Source: JBOHBN01 sp050698355 | GTDB taxonomy: Bacteria; Actinomycetota; Actinomycetes; Streptosporangiales; WHST01 | Reading direction: 5' to 3' | Assembly: GCA_050698355.1 (NCBI GenBank) | Contig: JBOHBN010000328.1 | Span: forward strand, 1-62,381 | DNA length: 62,381 bases | Shown: in pieces, positions 23,838 to 31,461 of the stretch | How the letters are laid out: each line of letters opens with the position of its first letter | Numbering within the stretch: position 1 is the first letter of the stretch | The notes under the pieces: generated by a model | Told to the model about the DNA's origin: nothing | The model's input: only the letters and a program-made list of their open reading frames with translations | Database searches by the model: none | Position numbers and translations under genes: made by a program

Positions 23838-25784
23838 CTAAGGCAGCCGGTCGAGCCCCGAGTACGCGCGGGAGCTGTGTATCGGGTTCGCCTCGGCGAC
23901 CAGGTCGTCGAACCGCCGGCTCGCTATCTTCGCGATCTCGATGAGCGCGGTGGCGTGTTCCTGCGCGGCCGAGTTCTCCAGGCGCCTGCGGCCCAGCTCC
24001 AGGACCTTGGCCGCGTCGGAGATGTCGCGCACGCAGACGATGAGCGGGTAGCCGAACTTGCCCTCGTACGCGTCGGTCAGCTCGGCGAACTCGGTCGCGT
24101 CCTCGTCAGTCAGCCTGTTGAGACCGGCCGCCGCCTGATCGTGCAGCGACTCGTCGCCGGTGCGACCCTCGGCGACGTCGTCGCCACCGAGCGCCGGGTA
24201 CTGCCGCATCAGCTCGAGCTGCTGCTGGGATGTCGCGGCGAACAGCGCGTCCTGGAACGCGCGCCGCAGGCTCTGGATGTCGTCGAACGGCCGGCGTGTG
24301 TACGCACCGGCCGCAACCCAGTCGGCACCCTGGAAGAGCCGGCCGAACATCGCGACGAACTCGTCCTCGCTCATCTCGTTGACGTGCTCCAGGCGCACCT
24401 GCCGTCGACCGGGCGCACCCGCGACGACGGGGCCGCGGCCGGGACCAATGTGGTGGAAGACCAGGTTCAGCAGGATCGCGGAGAGGGAGCCGAGTGTGAT
24501 GCCGCTGCCGAAGATCACTGCCGCCCAGCTCGGCACCGCGTCCGCGAACTGCGGGGTCGTGGTGACCAGGAGCGCCAGCCCGACGCTCGTCGCCACGATG
24601 ACCACGTTGCGGTAGTCGGTGAAGTCGACCCTCGTCAGCGTCTGGAAGCCGACGACCGCGACCGTGCCGAACATGGCGAGCGCCGCCCCGCCGAGTACGG
24701 GATGCGGGATGCCGGCGACGATCGCACCGGCCTTGGGCACGATGCCGAGCAGGATCATCACCACGCCCGCCGTGGTGACGACGTAGCGGCTCTTGATCCC
24801 GGTGAGCCGTACCAGGCCGACGTTCTCGGCGAAGCAGGTGTACGGGAACGAGTTGAGGATGCCGCCGATCAGCGTGGAGAGCCCGTCGGAGCGCAGCGCC
24901 CTGGCGATGTCCTTCCGGCCGATCCGCTTGTTCACGATCTCGCCGGTGGCGAACACGTCACCGGTCGTCTCCACGGCCGTGATGAGCATGACGACGATCA
25001 TCGATACGATCGCCGCGAAGCTGAACTTCGGTATGCCGAAGAAGAACGGCGTGGTCACGCCTACCCATGCGGAGCTGCCGACGGCGTCGAACTGCGCGTC
25101 GCCGAGCGCCCACGCGACGAGCGTGCCGGCCACGAGACCGATGAGCACGGCGATCGTCGCCATGAACCCGCGGAACAGCCGCTGGATGACGACGATGAGC
25201 GCGAGCACGGCCACCGCGTACAGCAGGTTCGTGCCGCTGGCGTAGTCGGGCGCACTGGCGTCGCCGCCGGCAGCGTCGTTCGCGGCGACGGGCAGCAGCG
25301 ACAGCCCGATGATGGCGATGACCGTGCCCGTGACCACCGGCGGGAAGAAGCGGACGATGCGGGAGAAGTACGGAGCGATGAGGAAGGTGAACAGCCCCGC
25401 AACGATCACCGACCCGTAGATCACCACAAGGCCCTGCACTCCGCCGCCGGCGCCCACGCCGATCGCGATCATCGGAGAGACGGCGGTGAACGTTACGCCC
25501 TGCAACAGCGGCAACCGCACGCCGATCTTCCAGAACCCCACCGACTGGATGATCGACGCGATACCGCAGGTGAACAGGTCGGCGTTGATGAGGTGGACGA
25601 GCTGCTGCTCGCTCAGGCCGATCGCGCTCGCCAGCAGGATCGGCACGATGACCGCACCGGCGTAGAACGCCAGGACGTGTTGCACGCCGTACACCGCGAG
25701 CTTGTGCGGGGAGAGCAACTGGTCGACCGGGTGCTTCACGCGCCGGCCGCGGGCGGTCGCCGGCGCCGTACCGGCCTTCGGCAT
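23838..25784 (-). CDS. Purine permease (NCS2/NAT) fused to an OHCU decarboxylase-like domain
   Basis: A 648-residue fusion. Residues about 20-460 form a nucleobase-cation symporter-2 of the uracil/xanthine family with about 14 membrane segments. Signatures are VQHVLAFYAGAVIVPILLA near residue 33, the QSVGFW loop and VETTGDVFATGEI. Residues about 480-648 resemble OHCU decarboxylase (GADWVAAGAYTRRPF, AYEGKFGYPLIVCVRD, RRLENSAAQEHATALIEIA). In this domain the catalytic His of the family's HPxL motif is Tyr (QYPALGG), and the usual S-x-x-EQ is S-L-H-DQ. The domain may therefore be inactive or may act as a tether or sensor. It is the first gene of the uricase operon. Urate or xanthine is the likely cargo. 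Confidence 0.92.
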   Translation of the reverse strand: MPKAGTAPATARGRRVKHPVDQLLSPHKLAVYGVQHVLAFYAGAVIVPILLASAIGLSEQQLVHLINADLFTCGIASIIQSVGFWKIGVRLPLLQGVTFTAVSPMIAIGVGAGGGVQGLVVIYGSVIVAGLFTFLIAPYFSRIVRFFPPVVTGTVIAIIGLSLLPVAANDAAGGDASAPDYASGTNLLYAVAVLALIVVIQRLFRGFMATIAVLIGLVAGTLVAWALGDAQFDAVGSSAWVGVTTPFFFGIPKFSFAAIVSMIVVMLITAVETTGDVFATGEIVNKRIGRKDIARALRSDGLSTLIGGILNSFPYTCFAENVGLVRLTGIKSRYVVTTAGVVMILLGIVPKAGAIVAGIPHPVLGGAALAMFGTVAVVGFQTLTRVDFTDYRNVVIVATSVGLALLVTTTPQFADAVPSWAAVIFGSGITLGSLSAILLNLVFHHIGPGRGPVVAGAPGRRQVRLEHVNEMSEDEFVAMFGRLFQGADWVAAGAYTRRPFDDIQSLRRAFQDALFAATSQQQLELMRQYPALGGDDVAEGRTGDESLHDQAAAGLNRLTDEDATEFAELTDAYEGKFGYPLIVCVRDISDAAKVLELGRRRLENSAAQEHATALIEIAKIASRRFDDLVAEANPIHSSRAYSGLDRLP

Positions 25785-25869
25785 CGCTCACCTCACCCGG
25801 TTGCGTCGAACGGAAGGCAGCTTCTGTGTCCGCGGCGGAGTCTAGTGAGGCCACGCAGGGTTACGCCAT

Positions 25870-25881
25870 CCACCATGGTGG
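25870..25881. promoter_or_regulatory. Perfect 12-bp palindrome upstream of dodecin
   Basis: CCACCATGGTGG lies between the divergent permease-fusion and dodecin genes, 36 bases before the dodecin start. It could be an operator, but short GC-rich palindromes arise often here by chance. Confidence 0.25.
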
Positions 25882-25916
25882 GCATGACTGTCGGCACCAG
25901 ATACAGGAGGTGCGGC

Positions 25917-26132
25917 ATGTCGGACAAGACGTATCGAGTCACCGAGGTCGTCGGAACGTCTCCGGGCAGCGTGGACGACGCGATCGCGGGTGCGATCGAA
26001 CGTGCCGCGCAGACCTTGCGCGGCCTGGACTGGTTCGATGTCACCGAGATCCGCGGGCACATCGAGGACGGCCACGTCGGGCACATCCAGGTCGGCCTCA
26101 AGCTCGGCTTCGCGCTGGACGACTCCGACTGA
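25917..26132 (+). CDS. Dodecin family flavin-binding protein
   Basis: A 71-residue protein that assembles into a hollow dodecamer storing flavin (FMN/FAD) or CoA. The sequence MSDKTYRVTEVVGTSPGSVD followed by GLDWFDVTEIRG and HIQVGLKLGFALDD is characteristic. The Trp in LDWFDV stacks on the flavin and the Gln in HIQVGLKL contacts it. ATG 25917 follows AGGAGG. It is divergent from the uricase operon; flavin buffering near flavin-using purine enzymes is plausible but speculative. Confidence 0.93.
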   Translation: MSDKTYRVTEVVGTSPGSVDDAIAGAIERAAQTLRGLDWFDVTEIRGHIEDGHVGHIQVGLKLGFALDDSD

Positions 26133-26148
26133 CAATGTCCCACCCTGA

Positions 26149-26218
26149 CCAAGATCTGTTTCTTCCGGCCGCAACGCGCAGGTTTCTACCCGTTGCGGCC
26201 ACGCCGAACGGATCTTGG
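26149..26218. terminator. Long hairpin between convergent dodecin and GNAT genes
   Basis: Arms of 28 nt, 26149-26176 (CCAAGATCTGTTTCTTCC...) and 26191-26218 (...GGATCTTGG), pair with about seven mismatches around a 14-nt loop. The flanks (GTCCCA/TGGGAC) extend the symmetry. It is probably a bidirectional terminator. Confidence 0.55.
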
Positions 26219-26238
26219 ACTGGGACGGCGGGGAACGC

Positions 26239-26742
26239 CTACAGCTGGCGGGTCCAGTTCTGGCCGACGAGGTCGTGACCGAAGCTGTGGTGGGGTTCCT
26301 CGTCCACGAGCGTGAACCCGGCAGCCTGGTAGATGCGGCGAGCGGACGCCAGGACGTCGTTGGTCCACAGGGTCACCCGCTCGTAGCCGGCGTCGGTGGC
26401 GAACCGGAGGCACTCGTCCACCAGGCGCGAACCGATACCGAGACCGCGCGCCGACGGGTGTACGAGCAGGATCCGTAGCTTGGCCGTGGTCGCGCCGCCG
26501 GTAACGCAGAAGACGCACCCAGCCCGCTGCCCGTCCATCTCGGCGATCCAGGCAACCTCCCGCGCCGGATCGCGGTCCTTCGCGTAGTCGGCGACGATGC
26601 GCGCCACGAGCGCCTCGAAGCTGGTATCCCACCCGAACTGGTCGGCGTAGACCTCGCCGTGGCACTGCACCACCCAGCCCAGATCGCCGGGCCGACCCAG
26701 CTCCCGCACGGTGACCCGCAGCCAGTCCGGAGCGTCAGCCAC
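26239..26742 (-). CDS. GNAT family N-acetyltransferase
   Basis: A 167-residue acyl-CoA-dependent acetyltransferase. Motif A is visible as LRILLVHPSARGLGIGSRLV (the R/Q-x-x-G-x-G/A pyrophosphate loop) near residue 95. Motif B is YERVTLWTND followed by ARRIYQAAGFTLV. The N-terminal part resembles the MarR-GNAT acetyltransferase domain, but no winged helix is present. GTG 26742 is favoured because AGGAGG lies five bases upstream; another GTG at 26748 overlaps that site. It is divergent from the TetR regulator, whose operator lies in between. Substrate unknown. Confidence 0.85.
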   Translation of the reverse strand: MADAPDWLRVTVRELGRPGDLGWVVQCHGEVYADQFGWDTSFEALVARIVADYAKDRDPAREVAWIAEMDGQRAGCVFCVTGGATTAKLRILLVHPSARGLGIGSRLVDECLRFATDAGYERVTLWTNDVLASARRIYQAAGFTLVDEEPHHSFGHDLVGQNWTRQL

Positions 26743-26760
26743 GCGCACCTCCTCGAGGCA

Positions 26761-26798
26761 ACTGACACGGTTGTTTCAGTAACCGCTACCCTAGCACC
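26761..26798 (+). promoter_or_regulatory. TetR operator and probable leaderless promoter
   Basis: The 20-bp dyad at 26761-26780 (ACTGA...TCAGT, seven of ten positions paired) overlaps a -35-like CTGACA (26762-26767). A -10-like TACCCT (26787-26792) follows after 19 bases. The GTG start of the TetR gene begins seven bases after the -10 and has no ribosome-binding site, which fits leaderless initiation and autoregulation. Confidence 0.5.
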
Positions 26799-27404
26799 GT
26801 GGCCAGCGACGACACCGCACCCTCAGCGCGGCAGGCCGAGCTGCTCGAACGCGCCTACCAGTACGCGCTCCAGCACGGCCTCACGGAGATCTCGCTGCGA
26901 CCGCTCGCCGCCGCGGTCGGGTCCAGCCCGCGGGTGTTGCTGTACCTGTTCGGCAGCAAGGAGGGCCTTCTGCGCGCGCTGCTGGCCCGCGCCCGTACCG
27001 AGGAGCTCGCGCTCCTGGTCGGGCTTCGCGACCTGGCCGACCGGCAGCAACTGGGCTTGCAGGTCGCGGGCGAGCAGGTCTGGTCCTGGCTCACCGCTCC
27101 CGAGCACCGGGCGCTGCTGACGCTGTGGATCGAGGGCTACGGCCGCTCGCTGACCGACCCCGAAGGCGCGTGGGCCGGCTTCGCCCGGACCAGTGTCGAG
27201 GACTGGCTCGCCGTGCTCGCTGCGACGCAACCGCCGGAGCACCGCGACAAGCCGCTCGCCCTGCACCAGCGGACCCTCGTCCTGGCGGTGTTGCGCGGAG
27301 CGCTGCTCGACCTGCTCGCCACCGGCGACGAGGAACGCGTCACCGCCGCCGTACGTGCCCAGCTCTCGCACCTCGCCACCTATGCTTGCCTGGACGCCGA
27401 CTGA
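26799..27404 (+). CDS. TetR/AcrR family regulator
   Basis: A 201-residue repressor-type factor. The HTH is in ALQHGLTEISLRPLAAAVG followed by SSPRVLLYLFGSKEGLLRAL, with the helical ligand-binding domain behind it. It starts at GTG 26799 without a Shine-Dalgarno sequence. The gene is 21 bases upstream of hyi in the same direction, so it heads an operon TetR-hyi-glxR-allantoicase and is also divergent from the GNAT gene. It probably senses an allantoin or glyoxylate pathway intermediate. This is inferred from position; I recall Streptomyces using an IclR-type AllR for comparable genes. Confidence 0.88.
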   Translation: MASDDTAPSARQAELLERAYQYALQHGLTEISLRPLAAAVGSSPRVLLYLFGSKEGLLRALLARARTEELALLVGLRDLADRQQLGLQVAGEQVWSWLTAPEHRALLTLWIEGYGRSLTDPEGAWAGFARTSVEDWLAVLAATQPPEHRDKPLALHQRTLVLAVLRGALLDLLATGDEERVTAAVRAQLSHLATYACLDAD

Positions 27405-27425
27405 TCTTCCGACACGAGAGCCCGC

Positions 27426-28262
27426 ATGCCCGTCACCCACAGCCTCCCGTACGACGTGAACTGCTCGATCCTGTTCACCGAGCTGCCCGTTACCCAGCGC
27501 CCGGCGGCGGCAAGGGCCGCCGGCTTCGCGGCGGTGGAGTTCTGGTGGCCGTGGCCGGAGGAACCGGTGCCGGGCGACGCGGCGGTGGACGAGTTCGTCC
27601 AGGCGGTACGCGATGCGGGCGTCCAGCTTGTCGGCCTGAACTTCTTCGCCGGTGACCTCGCCGGGCCCGACTGCGGCGCCCTCTCCATCCCCGAGAAGTC
27701 CGCGGACTTTCGCGCCAACGTGGACGTGACGGTCGCGATCGGTGAGCGGCTCGGTACGCGGGGGTTCAACGCGCTCTACGGCAACCGCGTGGACGGCCTT
27801 CGGCCGGAGGAGCAGGACCACCTCGCGGCCGAGAACCTCTCCTACGCGGCCCGCGCCGCCGCCCGGATCGGCGGCACGGTGCTCGTGGAACCCGTGAGCG
27901 GTCCGAAGCCGTACCCGCTGCGCACCGCGGCCGACGCCTGCGCGGTCATCGACCGTGTACGCGACGAGGGCGGCGTGCACAACATCGCCCTGCTGTGCGA
28001 CCTGTTCCACCTGGCGACCAACGGCGACGACCTCGACGCGGTGGTAAGCGAACGCGCCGGGCGGGTCGGGCACGTCCAGATCGCCGACGCGCCGGGACGA
28101 CACGAACCGGGCACGGGCACGCTCGACATCGACGGTTACCTGGCTGCGCTGCAGGATCGCGGGTACGGCGGCTGGGTCGGCCTGGAGTACACCCCGAGCG
28201 GCACCAGCACGGACAGTTTCGACTGGCTGCCGCGCCAGCGCAGAGGAGGAGCACGCGCATGA
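27426..28262 (+). CDS. hyi: Hydroxypyruvate isomerase
   Basis: Interconverts hydroxypyruvate and tartronate semialdehyde in the glyoxylate-to-glycerate branch. The 278-residue protein has the xylose-isomerase-like TIM-barrel motifs of Hyi. These are VNCSILFTELP near residue 12, VEFWWPW, LNFFAGDL, GTVLVEPVSGPKPYPL (metal Glu), LLCDLFHLA (metal Asp/His) and HVQIADAPGRHEPGTG. It overlaps glxR by four bases. Glyoxylate carboligase, the usual partner, is not in the window. Confidence 0.92.
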   Translation: MPVTHSLPYDVNCSILFTELPVTQRPAAARAAGFAAVEFWWPWPEEPVPGDAAVDEFVQAVRDAGVQLVGLNFFAGDLAGPDCGALSIPEKSADFRANVDVTVAIGERLGTRGFNALYGNRVDGLRPEEQDHLAAENLSYAARAAARIGGTVLVEPVSGPKPYPLRTAADACAVIDRVRDEGGVHNIALLCDLFHLATNGDDLDAVVSERAGRVGHVQIADAPGRHEPGTGTLDIDGYLAALQDRGYGGWVGLEYTPSGTSTDSFDWLPRQRRGGARA

Positions 28263-29149
28263 CCACGATCGCGTTCATCGGCCTGGGCATCATGGGCCGT
28301 CCGATGGCTGACAACCTCGTCCAGGCCGGGTACGACGTCGTCGGGTACAACCGCAGCCCGGAGAAGACCGACCGCTTCGCCGAGGCGGGCGGGCGGGCCG
28401 CCGGGAGCGTCGCCGAGGCCGTGCGCGACGCCGACATCGTCGCGACGATGGTGCCCGACTCACCCGACGTACGCGATGTGGCGCTCGGCGATGACGGCAT
28501 CTACGCGAACGCGCGCGCCGGCACCCTGCACATCGACTTCTCCACCATCCGGCCGGACGTGGCCCAGCAGGTCGCCAAGGAGGGTTCCGCTGCGGGGATG
28601 CGGGTGCTGGACGCGCCGGTGTCCGGTGGCGACAAGGGCGCGAAGGACGGCAGCCTCTCGGTGATGGTCGGCGGCTCGGAGGGCGACTTCGCCGCGGCAC
28701 GGCCGGTGCTCGACGCGGTCGGCGCCACCGTCGTGCACGTCGGGCCGGCCGGGTCCGGCCAGACGGTCAAGGCGGCCAACCAGCTGATCGTCGCCGGGAC
28801 GATCGAGCTGGTCGCCGAGGCGATCATCTTCCTCGAGGCGTACGGCGTCGACACACCGTCCGCCGTACAGGTGCTCGCCGGTGGCCTGGCCGGCAACCGG
28901 ATACTCGACCGGAAGGCGGAGAGCATGCTCGCCCGCGAGTTCGCCCCCGGCTTCCGCGTCGACCTCCACCACAAGGACATGGGCATCGTCACGACCGCCG
29001 CGCGCGAGGCCGGGGTCGTCACCCCGCTGGGGTCGGCCGCCGCGCAGCTCATGGCCGCGGTGCGCGCGCAGGGTGACGGCGCGCTCGACCACTCCGCGTT
29101 GCTGCGGCTGGTCGAGCGGCTCTCCGGAAGGGACACCCATGACCGGTGA
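28259..29149 (+). CDS. glxR: Tartronate semialdehyde reductase (2-hydroxy-3-oxopropionate reductase)
   Basis: Reduces tartronate semialdehyde to D-glycerate with NAD(P)H. This 296-residue member of the beta-hydroxyacid dehydrogenase family has the dinucleotide motif GLGIMGRPMA at the N-terminus. The substrate-binding signature is DAPVSGGDKGAKDGSLSVMV, and the catalytic lysine is in GSGQTVKAANQLIV. The HKDMGI motif lies in the C-terminal helical domain. It overlaps hyi by four bases and allantoicase by eleven, so the three are tightly coupled. Confidence 0.92.
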   Translation: MTTIAFIGLGIMGRPMADNLVQAGYDVVGYNRSPEKTDRFAEAGGRAAGSVAEAVRDADIVATMVPDSPDVRDVALGDDGIYANARAGTLHIDFSTIRPDVAQQVAKEGSAAGMRVLDAPVSGGDKGAKDGSLSVMVGGSEGDFAAARPVLDAVGATVVHVGPAGSGQTVKAANQLIVAGTIELVAEAIIFLEAYGVDTPSAVQVLAGGLAGNRILDRKAESMLAREFAPGFRVDLHHKDMGIVTTAAREAGVVTPLGSAAAQLMAAVRAQGDGALDHSALLRLVERLSGRDTHDR

Positions 29150-30146
29150 GCCAGAGCACGGCTTCACCGCATTGCCCGACCTCGCGTCCCGCCGGTTCGG
29201 TGGCAGCGTCCCCACAGCGAGCGACGAGCTGTTCGCCGAGCGGGAGAACCTGATCAAACCCGAGCCCCCCGCGTACGACCCGTACACGTTCGGCCACAAG
29301 GGTCAGGTGTACGACGGTTGGGAGACGCGACGGCGGCGCGAGCCGGGGCAGGATCACGCGTTCGTGCGCCTCGGCGTGCCCGGAGTCGTACGCGGCGTCG
29401 TCGTCGATACGGCGTACTTCCGCGGCAACTTCCCGCCGGAGGTGTCGATCGAGGGCTGCGTGGTCGACGGCTACCCGAGCCCCGACGAACTGGAGGCGGC
29501 GGACTGGCTGCCGCTGGTGCCGAGGTCACCGGCACGTGGCGACGCGCGCAACGCGTACGACGTCGACGTGTCGCACCTGGTCACCCACGTGCGGCTCACC
29601 ATCTACCCCGACGGCGGCGTGGCCCGGCTGCGGGTGCACGGCGAGCCGGTCGCCGACCCACGGTTCCTGCTCGACGGCGCCCTCGATCTGGCAGCAATGG
29701 AGAACGGGGGCACGATCACCGGCTGCAGCAACATGTTCTACGGGTCACCGGAAAACCTGATCGCGCCGGGGCTCGCGCGGGTGATGGGCGAGGGTTGGGA
29801 GACGTCCAGGCGCCGCGACGACGGCAACGACTGGGTCGAGTTCGGCCTGGCAGGCCCGGGTACGGTCCGGCTCGCAGAGCTGGACACGACCTGCTTCAAG
29901 GGCAACGCGCCGGGCTGGGCGTCCCTGCGCGGCCGCGGCTCCGGCGACTGGGTCGAGCTGCTCCCTCGTACGCGCTTGCAACCCGACACCCGGCACCGGT
30001 TCCTGTTGGAGGCCGTGGACGAGGTCGACCGCGTGCGCCTCGATGTCTACCCCGACGGCGGCATGGCCCGCGTACGGCTGCACGGTGACCTGAGCGCGCA
30101 GGCACGCGCGGCGCTCACGCAGCGCTGGCGCGATCTCGTTCGCTGA
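29139..30146 (+). CDS. alc: Allantoicase
   Basis: Hydrolyses allantoate to ureidoglycolate and urea. The 335-residue protein shows the two tandem allantoicase repeats. Repeat one has YDGWETRRRR followed by DTAYFRGNFPPEVSIEG and ends in RLTIYPDGGVARLRVHG. Repeat two has GEGWETSRRR followed by DTTCFKGNAPGWASLRG and ends in RLDVYPDGGMARVRLHG. ATG 29139 lies inside the glxR 3' end with GGAAGG upstream. It completes urate-to-ureidoglycolate with allB at 40.3 kb; no ureidoglycolate lyase was found in the window. Confidence 0.94.
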   Translation: MTGEPEHGFTALPDLASRRFGGSVPTASDELFAERENLIKPEPPAYDPYTFGHKGQVYDGWETRRRREPGQDHAFVRLGVPGVVRGVVVDTAYFRGNFPPEVSIEGCVVDGYPSPDELEAADWLPLVPRSPARGDARNAYDVDVSHLVTHVRLTIYPDGGVARLRVHGEPVADPRFLLDGALDLAAMENGGTITGCSNMFYGSPENLIAPGLARVMGEGWETSRRRDDGNDWVEFGLAGPGTVRLAELDTTCFKGNAPGWASLRGRGSGDWVELLPRTRLQPDTRHRFLLEAVDEVDRVRLDVYPDGGMARVRLHGDLSAQARAALTQRWRDLVR

Positions 30147-30161
30147 ACCGCGTCTGCGGTT
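30146..30161 (+). terminator. Small hairpin at the allantoicase stop
   Basis: AACCGC, loop GTCT, GCGGTT: a perfect six-pair stem beginning at the last base of the TGA and followed by TC. It may be a weak terminator for the TetR-hyi-glxR-alc operon. Confidence 0.35.
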
Positions 30162-30240
30162 TCGGCGCAACGGGCGGAGGGCAGGTCTACAAGCACGGGG
30201 AACGTACGCGTCGGTGCGGCGCGCCCAGGTGCGAGGTGTG

Positions 30241-31461
30241 ATGCTGCTGGTCTACGCGCTGGCGGTCAGCGCCGGCTTGGTCATCGCCGTCGGCGAGGTC
30301 CTGGAGCAGCGCATCGCTGCCACCGCCCCGCCGGAGCACAACCTCTCACCGCGCTTGCTGCTGTGGCTCGTACGCAAACCCAGGTGGCTGGCCGGCGTGG
30401 GCTGCACGGTAATCGGCAACGCACTCATCGCCGCGGCTGTCGGGTTCGGCAGCGTGGCCCTTGTCGAGGCGGTCTTCGTGGTCCGCTTGCTGTTCGCGCT
30501 GGTCCTGGCAGCCCTCTGGCGACGGCATGGGATCCCGCGGCGGGACATACTCGGCGCGCTCGCCATCACGGCGGGACTCGTGGCGTTCGTGCTGTCCGCC
30601 AAACCACGCAAGACCGGCTCGGTGGCCCACGTGCCCGACCTCGGCTGGGTGATCGCGGGTGGCACGATCGTTGCCGTCGCCGTGCTCATCGCCGCCGTCG
30701 CACGGCGACTCGGGCCGGCCCGCAAAGCGGTCCTGCTCGGCACCGGCGCCGGGGCGTTGTTCGCGTTGCAGGCCTCGCTGGTCAAGACCGTGGTGCACCT
30801 GCTCCGCACGGACGGTGTGATCGGGATGCTGACCACCTGGAACGGGTACGTGTTCGCCGTCGTCGCGCTGACCGGAGCGTTGCTGGTGCAGAGCGCGTTC
30901 GAGGCGGCGCCGCTGCCCGCGTCGTACCCGGCGGTGGTCACCACCGAGCTGATCACCGGGATCGCACTGGGAGTCGGCCTGCTCGGGGGTACGGTCGCGT
31001 TCGGCATAGCGCCGCTCTCGGTGGCCGCTGTCAGCATCCTCGTCATGGTCGGCGGCATCTACCTGCTCACCACGTCCCCGCTGGTCACCGGCCAGCTCGA
31101 CGAGCTGATCAGGAAACAGGACGTCGGCCTTGCCACGCATGCCGAGCAACAGCTCGACCGTGAGCTCCGGTCGGCCCAGCGCGCGTTCGGTAGGGCGGCC
31201 GGCGGATCGCTCGGTCGGCGCAGGTCACGCCGCGAGCTCGCGCGCATCCACGCGGGCATCGAGCGACTCGACAAGTTGCAGGCGGATATCCGCGAGCACC
31301 GCGAGAGCGAGCTCGGCAAGCTCGACGGACTCCCGCAGGACGAACGTGACGAGCTGGCCGCCCAGAGCCGCGAGCTGCTCGATCGGGAACGCACCATCGA
31401 GGGCAAGGCGGCCGAGCTACGCAAGAGCGCCGCGACGTTGGAATCGTCGATCGACCGATGA
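30241..31461 (+). CDS. DMT-superfamily (EamA-like) membrane protein with C-terminal coiled coil
   Basis: A membrane protein of about 406 residues, with nine or ten hydrophobic segments in residues 1-280 (for example LLVYALAVSAGLVIAVGEVL). Two EamA-like halves each end in a SAFEAAPLPASYP-type loop. The last 120 residues are hydrophilic and strongly helical with heptad-like Leu/Arg/Glu (ELRSAQRAFG, RIHAGIERLDKLQADIREHR), suggesting a cytoplasmic coiled coil. ATG 30241 is preferred because CGAGGTGTG precedes it; GTG 30214 would add nine residues. Its stop abuts that of a convergent paralogue with no bases between. Substrate unknown. Confidence 0.8.
   Translation: MLLVYALAVSAGLVIAVGEVLEQRIAATAPPEHNLSPRLLLWLVRKPRWLAGVGCTVIGNALIAAAVGFGSVALVEAVFVVRLLFALVLAALWRRHGIPRRDILGALAITAGLVAFVLSAKPRKTGSVAHVPDLGWVIAGGTIVAVAVLIAAVARRLGPARKAVLLGTGAGALFALQASLVKTVVHLLRTDGVIGMLTTWNGYVFAVVALTGALLVQSAFEAAPLPASYPAVVTTELITGIALGVGLLGGTVAFGIAPLSVAAVSILVMVGGIYLLTTSPLVTGQLDELIRKQDVGLATHAEQQLDRELRSAQRAFGRAAGGSLGRRRSRRELARIHAGIERLDKLQADIREHRESELGKLDGLPQDERDELAAQSRELLDRERTIEGKAAELRKSAATLESSIDR

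Noticed and set aside
23877..26132. Long plus-strand frame running into dodecin
   Set aside because: Antisense to the permease fusion; only the last 71 codons, with their own ribosome-binding site, form a real gene.
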